NCBI GenBank assembly: GCA_964526295.1
Contig: CAZGKW010000089.1
Coordinates: 1-5,571 of the forward strand
Reading direction: 5' to 3'
Length of the DNA: 5,571 bases
From: CAZGKW01 sp964526295
GTDB lineage: Bacteria; Planctomycetota; Phycisphaerae; FEN-1346
Shown: piece by piece, positions 1-5,571 of the stretch
Position numbering within the stretch: the first letter of the stretch is position 1
Layout of the letters: each line of letters starts with the position of its first letter
The notes under the pieces: generated by a model
What the model was told of the DNA's origin: nothing
What the model saw: the letters and a program-made list of their open reading frames with translations, nothing else
Database searches by the model: none
Translations under genes and position numbers: made by a program

Positions 1-60
1 GAAACCGCATCCTGGGCCCTGGGCGTGGCGGGGCTGCTGGCCCGCCGGCGACGCCCGTAA
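1..60 (+). CDS. C-terminal end of an exported protein with a PEP-CTERM-like sorting tail (5' partial)
   Basis: Frame 1 is open from the first base and stops at TAA (58-60). The 19 visible residues begin E-T-A-S, continue with a short hydrophobic stretch (W-A-L-G-V-A-G-L-L-A) and end R-R-R-R-P. A short hydrophobic segment followed directly by an arginine cluster at the extreme C-terminus is the arrangement of PEP-CTERM sorting signals, which exosortase-family membrane enzymes recognise and which are very common in planctomycetes. The Pro-Glu-Pro box itself would lie at or just before the window edge: E is the first visible residue, and T stands where the second Pro would be. The motif is therefore only half seen. 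The rest of the protein, and so its function, is outside the window. The tail could also be a plain C-terminal membrane anchor. The next gene lies 474 bases downstream with its own promoter candidate, so the two are probably not tightly co-transcribed. Confidence 0.7.
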   Translation, partial: ETASWALGVAGLLARRRRP

Positions 61-132
61 GGGGCCTTTGGCACTGCCGGAGGGGGGCCGGTCCGAGGGG
101 ACGGACGCCAGGAAAAACGACCGTATCGCGGT

Positions 133-161
133 TTGACATGGGGGGTTTTATAGTGTAGACT
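133..161 (+). promoter_or_regulatory. Sigma-70-like promoter candidate for the large surface-protein gene
   Basis: A perfect -35 hexamer, TTGACA (133-138), is followed after a 17-base spacer by TAGACT (156-161), which matches four of six bases of TATAAT including the key first T, second A and last T. The surrounding TTTTATAGTGTAGACT is the most AT-rich patch in this part of a very GC-rich window. Transcription would start near 167-169 and give a leader of about 367 nt before the ATG at 535. An alternative -10, TATAGT (149-154), is a better hexamer but lies only 10 bases from TTGACA and has no good -35 at the right distance. The promoter is inferred from consensus and spacing alone. Confidence 0.5.
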
Positions 162-180
162 CTGGTATCGAGGTGGGGGG

Positions 181-208
181 GGCGGCCAGCTAAGGCCGAG
201 TGGCCGCT
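181..208 (+). other. Stem-loop in the leader, just after the predicted transcription start
   Basis: GCGGCCA (182-188) is the exact reverse complement of TGGCCGC (201-207), and a G-T wobble pair (181/208) can extend the stem to 8 bp around a 12-base loop. The left arm overlaps the end of an eight-G run (175-182). No T run follows, so it does not look like an intrinsic terminator. If the promoter at 133-161 is right, the hairpin would sit within about 15-40 nt of the transcript's 5' end, where it could protect the RNA. That role is inference. Confidence 0.4.
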
Positions 209-319
209 CAACTTATGGCAATCGCGTTGGTGTGGGCTGTCACCCCCTTTTCGGGAGGGCGAAGGCGGGCGGCGCCTGTGTTGTGTAACGTAGGGTTGCC
301 GACGGCCGTGGGCGCATGG

Positions 320-350
320 CGTCCGGGTGGGACTGGGGTTGGCCCGGACG
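320..350 (+). other. GC-rich 8-bp stem-loop in the leader
   Basis: CGTCCGGG (320-327) and CCCGGACG (343-350) form a perfect 8-bp inverted repeat around a 15-base G-rich loop. A T-G wobble (328/342) may add one more pair. It is the strongest perfect inverted repeat I found in the leader. No T tract follows, so it is not a classical terminator. It could be an RNA structure in the leader or a protein binding site in DNA. Chance is not excluded at this GC content. Confidence 0.45.
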
Positions 351-395
351 GGCGTCGACGACGCGGGGACCGAACCAGGATGCCGCGTATGCTTT

Positions 396-467
396 GTCTT
401 CCCGACCGACCGTCGGCTGGTGAGGGGTTCGCTGTCTGGTGTCTTCCGCGTGTTTTGAGTCTTCCGC
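396..467 (+). repeat. Three short direct repeats of GTCTTCC in the leader
   Basis: GTCTTCC occurs at 396-402, 441-447 and 459-465. The last two copies extend to an identical nine-base GTCTTCCGC (441-449 and 459-467) and lie 18 bases apart; the first lies 45 bases upstream of the second. The copies have a run of pyrimidines that stands out in a strand otherwise dominated by G. They sit about 70-140 bases before the start codon, inside the predicted leader. No known regulator site is recognised. They could be binding sites for an RNA- or DNA-binding protein, or a chance cluster. Confidence 0.35.
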
Positions 468-490
468 TTCGGGCGTCCGTGTGGCCGCGC

Positions 491-499
491 GGGGGGGGG
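491..499 (+). repeat. Nine-G homopolymer tract upstream of the ribosome binding site
   Basis: Nine consecutive G residues lie 22 bases before the AGGAGG box and 35 bases before the start codon. It is the longest homopolymer I see in the window; an eight-G run lies at 175-182. Poly-G tracts of this length are prone to slippage in replication and to sequencing and assembly errors. The tract is outside the coding frame, so a length change would alter leader spacing rather than the protein. Confidence 0.85.
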
Positions 500-521
500 C
501 TGTGTCTGTGCGCCAAGAATG

Positions 522-527
522 AGGAGG
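522..527 (+). promoter_or_regulatory. Shine-Dalgarno site (AGGAGG) for the large gene
   Basis: A perfect AGGAGG, inside GAGGAGG (521-527), lies 7 bases before the ATG at 535, which is near-optimal spacing. It fixes the start codon of the large gene, because the residues that follow immediately form a signal peptide. The TAA at 533-535 belongs to another frame and overlaps the ATG by one base. Confidence 0.88.
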
Positions 528-534
528 TAGGATA

Positions 535-3500
535 ATGTCACGCACGAAATGGGTCGTTCTCGCGGTGATGGGTGGACTGGCCCTGCTGGCGTCGCCCGGC
601 GTTCAGGCGCAGTCGCAATGGGACGGGGGCAGCCCGGGAGACACCGGCGATGCCAACTGGTCCACGGGTGAGAACTGGGCCGGCGACACCGCCCCGGTTT
701 CCGACCAGGACCTGGAGATCGAGTTCGGGGCCGTGGCCCTGGAGAACGGGATGTGGACCGCCACGATTATGGACATCATCCCGGGCTTTATCGACGACGG
801 CGACCCCGGGACCGCCCAGGTCCCGATGCCGCTGGTGCTGAACAAGCTCTCGTTCCTGGCGACCGAGGACGGCACGTTCTCCATCGCCGGCGGCACGGGG
901 ACCGAGCCGGACCTGGGCAGCACGGTCGACGCCTTCCTCCAGTTCCAGCAGTCGACCGGGGCCGTCGCGCCGACCATCCTGATGGAATCGGCCAATATGC
1001 AGACCGTCACGGCGCCGATTGTCCTGGCCGACGCCCTGACGCTCGACGGCAGCGGGACGGGGACGCTGCTCCTGGGCGGCGACATCGATGACGGCGGCTT
1101 CGGCATCGTCAAGGACGGCACGTTCGAGGCGGACTTCGGCGACAACAACGAGGACCCCGGGACGGGCATCCGCGGCGGGGTCACGCTGAACGCCGGCACG
1201 ATCGCGATCTCGGCGAAGTTCGGGGCCCTGGGCGCCCGGGGCGGGGCCGAGGGCAACACCCTCACCATCAACGGGGGAACGATCAAGTCCGTCCTGCCCG
1301 GCGACAGCGTCCAGGTCCGAAACGACACGACCTTCAACGTCTCGGAGTTCACCTTCCTGGGCGACGGCGTCACCCTCGACAACAACGGCGGCGGCGGTCT
1401 CATCAACCTGACCCAGGACATCACCTTCCACATCAACAACACCGTCACCGAGTTCGAGAACGCCCCGGAGTCCGGCACGGGCAACAGTTGGAACGTCATT
1501 GTCGACGGGCCCGGCACCCTCCACTGGGCCAGCCAGACGAGCACGGCGGCGACCGACCCGGTCGCCCTGATCACCGTCGGTGACGGCACGGCCGACAGCG
1601 GCACGGTCGTCTTCGACGACATCGTCGACCTGCCGGCGACGGGCGTCACGCTCGACGGCGGCACGATGGGGGTGGACATCGGCGGCAGCGGCTCGGACCG
1701 CGTCCTTCCCGTCGGCAAAACCATCACCCTGACCGCCGCCGGCGGCGGCATGTTCTTCGACGATGGCAACAAGTCGGGCGACTTCGGCAACACCAACGCG
1801 TCGCTCATCCTGGACACGGCCGATCAGCTCGTCGCACCGGACGGCGCGACGCTGACGGTCGATTCGGACGGCAACTCGAACCTCCAGAACCGCAACCTGT
1901 ACCTGAACCAGGCCAACGCGACGTTCCTCGGCGACCTGGCCATCGACGACGGCCGCGTCACCGTGGCCAACACCGGGGCCCTGGGCACGATGTTCCAGGC
2001 GGCCAGCACCCAGACCGCCACGGTCAACGGCGGGGAGCTCTACTTCCAGGTGGAGCTGACCGACCCGGACCTGACCGGCGTGACGGTCAACGGCGGGGCG
2101 ATGGAGTTCGCCATCCCCGATAAGACGCTCACTCTCAACACGCCCTGGACCACCCCGGCCACCGGCGAAATCGACGTCGATGACACCACCATTACGACCA
2201 CCGCGGTGGGCGGCATCGTCCTGCCGTTCGGCAACGGCGGCAGCATCTCCTGGGGCGACGGCAGCAACACGCGCGGCAAGCTGATGGACAACATCGACAT
2301 CGCCCTGACGTCCCTCGACGCCGACCCGGTCTTCGAGCTGCACCACAACAACAAGTGGCAGAGCGGCGAGGTCCACGGCAACATCTATGAGACCGACGAC
2401 ATCGGCGGCGACGCCAGCGAGGACTTCAAGGTCCTCGTCACGACCGACGCCGGGGGGGCGCCGGACCGCGACCAGCACGCCATCTGGCTCTACGGCGACA
2501 ACACGTTCAGCGGCGGCTTCGAGATGCAGACTTACACTCGTGTCAGCGCCGAGTCGCCGACGGCCCTCGGCGACGGCACGATCGTTCTGCACGACCAGGC
2601 CCGGCTCGAGCTGAAGGGCGGCTCCGACGGCATCGACCTCTCGAACCTGACCCTGGAGCAGGGCGCCTGGCTCCGCTTCGGCGGCGCCACCCCCAGCGCC
2701 ATGCCCGCCACCCCCTTGAGCGGCATCATCGAGTTCGGCGGCAACGTGGCCTCTTCCGGCACGCCGCTCGATTTCTCCATCGATGAGAAGGCCGTACTCA
2801 ATGCCACCGGCAACAACGAATACTACGGGGACATCCACTACGTGCCGACCGACACGGGCACGGGCCAGACCTACGACCTGCCCATCGAGAACTCCGTCGG
2901 CCGGGCCTGGAAGTGGCGCTTCCACGGCTCGATCGATGAAGGCGCCGACAACACCGTCAACGTCGTCATCGGCGGCAACGATTTCTCCGGACACATCAAC
3001 TTCATGGAGGCCAACGACTACTCCGGCACCACCTACCTGAACACCGGCATCCTGGAGATCGGCGGCGGGACGCTCGACGCCGCCGAGACCGCCAACCGCG
3101 GCCACGACGTCTACGAGCCCGACGCCCTTGGCAACAACCCCAAGGTCGTCATCGACAACAACCTCAGCCGACTGCTGCTCGGCGTGGACCTGACCGAGCT
3201 GCCCGAGATCGAGCTGGTCTCGGACTACGGCGTCGTCTCCGTCAGCGCCGGCAACAGCTTCCAGGACAGCCTCGTCACGGACGTCCTCCAGGACTCGATG
3301 CTGTTCCTGGGCGCGTCGTGGTCGAGCTGGGATTATGACGAGGCCACGCTGACCCCGGGGGCCGGCGGCGTCTATCGCCTCGGCGGCGGCGGCTTCAACG
3401 ATTACCTCGCCCTGACCCAGGAGAACGTCCTGACCGGCGCCAACAAGCTGGAGGTCGGCCTGCCCGGCGACTACTACGGCGGCTCGGGCAACAACGAGTT

Positions 3501-5571
3501 CGGCGGGTCCAATATCCGCATCCTGGCCGCCAACGACTTCACGGGCGGCACCGTCATCAATTCCTTCAACTGGGGGAGCAACAAGGGCGAAAACCGCCTC
3601 ATGGTCCGCGCCCTCGACGCCCTCGGCACCGGCGACGTCGATGTCCACGGGCCCCGCGGCATACTCCAACTGCACATGAGCGGCACGCTGCCGAACAACG
3701 ACGTCAACCTGCACGGCGGCACGCTGTATGCCTACGGCAACACGTCCTTCCCCTTCGACGATGCCGCCGTCAAAGACGTGATCTACTCCAAGGCATCCCA
3801 TCTCGACATCAACGCTGAAAGCTGGGACCACAAGCTGACGATCGCCAGCCTGGCCCGCGGCGACCACGGCGTCCTGCTGGTCGATCCGTACGACGGCCTG
3901 AAGAGCCAGGTCGACGCCGCGGCCGATGCGGCCGCCAACACGATTATTGTCGTCACGGCCGGCCTGACGCCCGTCAACGGCATCCTGACGAGCATCTACC
4001 AGCTCGACGACGAGGTGGCGTCGTTCATGACCGTGGCCGACGGGACCGACCTGGTGCCCGTCGACCCCGCGGCGGCCGACTTCACCGACACGTTCGTCGG
4101 GGCCGATGCGACCAGCTACGTCGAGATCACCACCGACACCGCCGTCGGCGCCGGTGAGGCCGCCTATGCCGTCCGCCTCGGCGCCAACTTGACGGGCAGC
4201 GAGACGCTGGCCCTCGGCGACGGCACGACCGCCCAGCTCCTGGCCAACGGCAGCCGGACCATCGAGCCGAACATCGATGCCGGCACGGCCGAGCTGATCA
4301 TCATCAATGACAACGACACCCTCACCACCGAGGGGTCCGTCACGGCGGCCGACGTCGTCAAGGCCGGCCAGGAGACCTGGGCCCCCCAAAGCGCGGCCAA
4401 CGCCATCTCCGGCACGGTCTACCTGCACGAGGGCGACATCGAGTTGAACGACGGCAACGATTTCGGCGGCGCGAACCTCACCATGGCAGCTTATACCTGG
4501 GTCAAGCTCGACGATAAGGACGCCGAGTACACCTTCGGGGCGCTGAACGGCGAGCAGGGGGCCTACGTCGAGTTCGACGACGACCGCGTCAAGCTGACCG
4601 TCGACACCGACGTGGACTGCCAGTTCGACGGCGACTTCACGGACAAGGGCTACTCCTTCTTCACCAAGGACGGCACGGGCCGATTCACGTTCACCGGCAA
4701 CAGCGTCGTCGGCGACGACGGCCGGGCCGACGACAACAGCACGCAGCAGCAGATCGCCGGCGGCACGTTCATCAACAACGGCGATTGGGCCGGCGCCCTG
4801 TGGGTCAAGTCGGCCGGCACCGTGGGCGGCGCGGGCACCTTCGCCAAGACCGTCTATCTCGAGGAAGCCGGGGCCCGGTGGCTGGCCGACGTGGCCGATT
4901 CGACCCTGTCCTCCGAGCTCCAGACCCAGGCCGACGCCACCGTCGAGGTCGTCGACGGCATCCGCTTCACCACCGAGAATCTCGTCATGGACACCGAGAA
5001 CACGACGCTGACGAAGCTCGGCCTGGGCACGTTCAACGTCGCCGGCATGACGGCGGCGGCCGGGTCGAAGCTCGACGTCCAGAGCGGGGCGGTGAACCTG
5101 GGCGTGGTCGTCACGGACCTGACGGTCGACGTGCAGGGCGGGGCGACGCTCGGGACGGGCTCAAGCATCGGCACCGGGGGGGCCCAGGCGGTGGTCCTCT
5201 TCGGGGGCAGCAACCTGGCCGTCGAGCTGACGGGCAACGACACCGACGGGACGACCCAGTCGGACAAGCTGGACGTGCTGGACGAGCTGGACCTCTCGGA
5301 CGCCCAGACGCTGATTCTGGAGTGGATGCCGGGTGCCGATGCCGCGTCGAAGTTCGGCGGGGCCTACACGGTGGCCGAGTACGGGACGCTGGTCGACGTC
5401 TTCGAGCAGGTGGGGAAGTCCGGCGGCGGCGAGCCGCCGCTGGTGCACGAGTCGTACGTGGACTCGGTGGCCTACGGCAGCGGGACGGACGATGCGATCG
5501 TGGTGACGCTGCACGACCTGCTGGACGGCGATGCGACGCTGAACGGCCAGGTGGGGGACGAGGACTTCAGC
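535..5571 (+). CDS. Giant secreted autotransporter-like beta-helix protein with a C-terminal dockerin-like loop (3' partial)
   Basis: This frame is open for 1,679 codons from ATG 535 to the window edge, with no stop. Residues 1-25 form a signal peptide: S-R-T-K, a hydrophobic core (about 6-19), and a likely cut after V-Q-A at 25. Next comes the Trp motif W29-D-G-G...W42-S-T...N47-W48 that often opens secreted repeat proteins of planctomycetes. The body is Asp/Gly/Thr/Asn-rich and acidic, with one visible Cys (1362). It carries passenger-type beta-strand repeats (PATR/TIGR02601-like): about 211-233 (GGVTLNAGTI...GALG), 656-680, 815-842 (two N-D-[FY]-S-G starts), 1000-1030 (ending DALGTGDVDVHG), and 1308 onward. 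Residues about 1145-1290 resemble the spacer module found between such repeats, and 1409-1442 resemble a G-G-T-F-x-N-N-G...GTVGGAGTF stretch. Residues 1665-1679 (GDATLNGQVGDEDFS) fit a dockerin/EF-hand loop, with ligands D1666, T1668, N1670 and D1677. No autotransporter barrel is visible. It is probably an exported fibrous surface or matrix protein; the substrate or partner is unknown. Valine and threonine codons shift toward G-ending forms after about 5,040. Confidence 0.9.
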   Translation, partial: MSRTKWVVLAVMGGLALLASPGVQAQSQWDGGSPGDTGDANWSTGENWAGDTAPVSDQDLEIEFGAVALENGMWTATIMDIIPGFIDDGDPGTAQVPMPLVLNKLSFLATEDGTFSIAGGTGTEPDLGSTVDAFLQFQQSTGAVAPTILMESANMQTVTAPIVLADALTLDGSGTGTLLLGGDIDDGGFGIVKDGTFEADFGDNNEDPGTGIRGGVTLNAGTIAISAKFGALGARGGAEGNTLTINGGTIKSVLPGDSVQVRNDTTFNVSEFTFLGDGVTLDNNGGGGLINLTQDITFHINNTVTEFENAPESGTGNSWNVIVDGPGTLHWASQTSTAATDPVALITVGDGTADSGTVVFDDIVDLPATGVTLDGGTMGVDIGGSGSDRVLPVGKTITLTAAGGGMFFDDGNKSGDFGNTNASLILDTADQLVAPDGATLTVDSDGNSNLQNRNLYLNQANATFLGDLAIDDGRVTVANTGALGTMFQAASTQTATVNGGELYFQVELTDPDLTGVTVNGGAMEFAIPDKTLTLNTPWTTPATGEIDVDDTTITTTAVGGIVLPFGNGGSISWGDGSNTRGKLMDNIDIALTSLDADPVFELHHNNKWQSGEVHGNIYETDDIGGDASEDFKVLVTTDAGGAPDRDQHAIWLYGDNTFSGGFEMQTYTRVSAESPTALGDGTIVLHDQARLELKGGSDGIDLSNLTLEQGAWLRFGGATPSAMPATPLSGIIEFGGNVASSGTPLDFSIDEKAVLNATGNNEYYGDIHYVPTDTGTGQTYDLPIENSVGRAWKWRFHGSIDEGADNTVNVVIGGNDFSGHINFMEANDYSGTTYLNTGILEIGGGTLDAAETANRGHDVYEPDALGNNPKVVIDNNLSRLLLGVDLTELPEIELVSDYGVVSVSAGNSFQDSLVTDVLQDSMLFLGASWSSWDYDEATLTPGAGGVYRLGGGGFNDYLALTQENVLTGANKLEVGLPGDYYGGSGNNEFGGSNIRILAANDFTGGTVINSFNWGSNKGENRLMVRALDALGTGDVDVHGPRGILQLHMSGTLPNNDVNLHGGTLYAYGNTSFPFDDAAVKDVIYSKASHLDINAESWDHKLTIASLARGDHGVLLVDPYDGLKSQVDAAADAAANTIIVVTAGLTPVNGILTSIYQLDDEVASFMTVADGTDLVPVDPAAADFTDTFVGADATSYVEITTDTAVGAGEAAYAVRLGANLTGSETLALGDGTTAQLLANGSRTIEPNIDAGTAELIIINDNDTLTTEGSVTAADVVKAGQETWAPQSAANAISGTVYLHEGDIELNDGNDFGGANLTMAAYTWVKLDDKDAEYTFGALNGEQGAYVEFDDDRVKLTVDTDVDCQFDGDFTDKGYSFFTKDGTGRFTFTGNSVVGDDGRADDNSTQQQIAGGTFINNGDWAGALWVKSAGTVGGAGTFAKTVYLEEAGARWLADVADSTLSSELQTQADATVEVVDGIRFTTENLVMDTENTTLTKLGLGTFNVAGMTAAAGSKLDVQSGAVNLGVVVTDLTVDVQGGATLGTGSSIGTGGAQAVVLFGGSNLAVELTGNDTDGTTQSDKLDVLDELDLSDAQTLILEWMPGADAASKFGGAYTVAEYGTLVDVFEQVGKSGGGEPPLVHESYVDSVAYGSGTDDAIVVTLHDLLDGDATLNGQVGDEDFS
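5420..5443 (+). other. GC-only hairpin inside the coding region
   Basis: GCGGCGG (5423-5429) pairs perfectly with CCGCCGC (5434-5440) around a CGAG tetraloop. The stem extends through a G-T wobble (5422/5441) and two C-G pairs to 10 bp. It lies within the codons for a G-G-G-E-P-P stretch, which looks like a linker before the dockerin-like end. GGC and CCG codons in such a linker create the symmetry automatically, so it may have no role of its own. It could still slow polymerases or ribosomes at this domain boundary. Confidence 0.35.

Larger units (their letters stand above)
61..534. other. Intergenic region and probable long 5' leader; no convincing gene
   Basis: This 474-base stretch separates the upstream stop from the ATG at 535. 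Its texture differs from the flanking coding DNA: it is rich in G and T on the + strand, with G runs at 140-145, 175-182 and 491-499, and lacks the strong C/G third-position rhythm of the large gene. It contains a promoter candidate (133-161), stem-loops (181-208, 320-350), a short hairpin at 402-416 (CCGAC, five-base loop, GTCGG), small palindromes (ACGGCCGT 302-309, CGTCGACG 353-360), repeated GTCTTCC motifs and a ribosome binding site. Between the upstream stop and the promoter there is only a weak 5-bp stem (GTCCG 91-95 / CGGAC 102-106) with no T run, so I see no intrinsic terminator. Reading frames open here on both strands have Arg/Gly/Pro/Trp/Cys-rich products typical of chance frames in GC-rich DNA. 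Confidence 0.75.

Noticed and set aside
61..120. Possible intrinsic terminator after the upstream gene
   Set aside because: Only a 5-bp stem (91-95 / 102-106) is present, and the following run is A-rich rather than T-rich on this strand.
149..154. TATAGT as the -10 box
   Set aside because: It matches five of six consensus bases but is only 10 bases after TTGACA, and the sequence 17 bases upstream has no -35 match. TAGACT at 156-161 has the correct spacing.
208..545. Two overlapping minus-strand frames in the leader (208-516 and 240-545)
   Set aside because: Both are Arg/Pro/His-rich, overlap each other, lack a ribosome site and resemble chance frames in GC-rich DNA.
603..1817. Minus-strand open frame of 404 codons
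   Set aside because: It is another antisense shadow with a Pro/Ser/Val-rich composition typical of reverse-complemented GC-rich codons. It lies wholly inside the large gene.
4051..4320. Possible Calx-beta domain
   Set aside because: The segment has an I-I-I-N-D-N-D ending reminiscent of the family, but the order and the typical G-T-A...D-Y core are missing. The passenger-repeat spacer explains it better.
538..4428. Long minus-strand open frame of 1,296 codons
   Set aside because: It mirrors the sense gene codon for codon. It has a monotonous Val/Gly/Ala/Asp/Arg composition, no signal peptide and no recognisable domain, and it starts at GTG. It is open only because TCA, TTA and CTA are almost absent from the sense gene. 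The sense frame has a perfect ribosome site, signal peptide and family motifs.
5161..5514. Minus-strand frame of 117 codons rich in His, Arg, Val and Gln
   Set aside because: It is in register with the sense gene and ends at the reverse complement of the TCA at 5161. It is a shadow.
1..5571. CRISPR array, insertion sequence, tRNA, rRNA or recombination site
   Set aside because: I found no regularly spaced direct repeats, no terminal inverted repeats with a transposase, and no RNA gene signatures by reading both strands.

Overview
The window looks like chromosomal DNA of a high-GC member of the Planctomycetota, most likely of the Phycisphaerae/Sedimentisphaerales type. The clues are a C-terminal tail of PEP-CTERM type, a giant secreted protein built from autotransporter-like beta-strand repeats, and the start of a dockerin-type calcium loop at that protein's far end. 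This combination is common in environmental planctomycetes, but the taxonomic call is inference. No ribosomal or other marker gene is present.

Layout, all on the + strand: (1) positions 1-60 hold the last 19 codons and stop of an upstream gene whose product ends in a short hydrophobic stretch plus an arginine cluster. (2) Positions 61-534 are a 474-base non-coding region. It holds a good sigma-70-like promoter (TTGACA, 17-base spacer, TAGACT), which would give a leader of about 367 nt. The leader contains two GC-rich stem-loops, a short repeated GTCTTCC motif, two long G tracts and a strong Shine-Dalgarno sequence. (3) From 535 to the window edge runs one uninterrupted reading frame of 1,679 codons. 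It starts with a signal peptide and continues as a long, acidic, Asp/Gly/Thr/Asn-rich beta-helical surface protein. The stop codon lies beyond the window.

The long minus-strand frame at 538-4428 (1,296 codons) is a shadow. It lies in exact codon register with the + strand gene and is open only because that gene almost never uses TCA, TTA or CTA.

Both genes encode exported proteins of the envelope or extracellular matrix. The upstream product is probably processed by an exosortase-type sorting system. The large product probably forms a long fibrous beta-helix that is exported by its signal peptide and carries a dockerin-like module near its C-terminus. The separate promoter and long leader suggest the large gene is transcribed independently of its neighbour. 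I see no mobile element, CRISPR array, tRNA, rRNA or defence system. The most notable content is the giant repeat protein and its structured leader.
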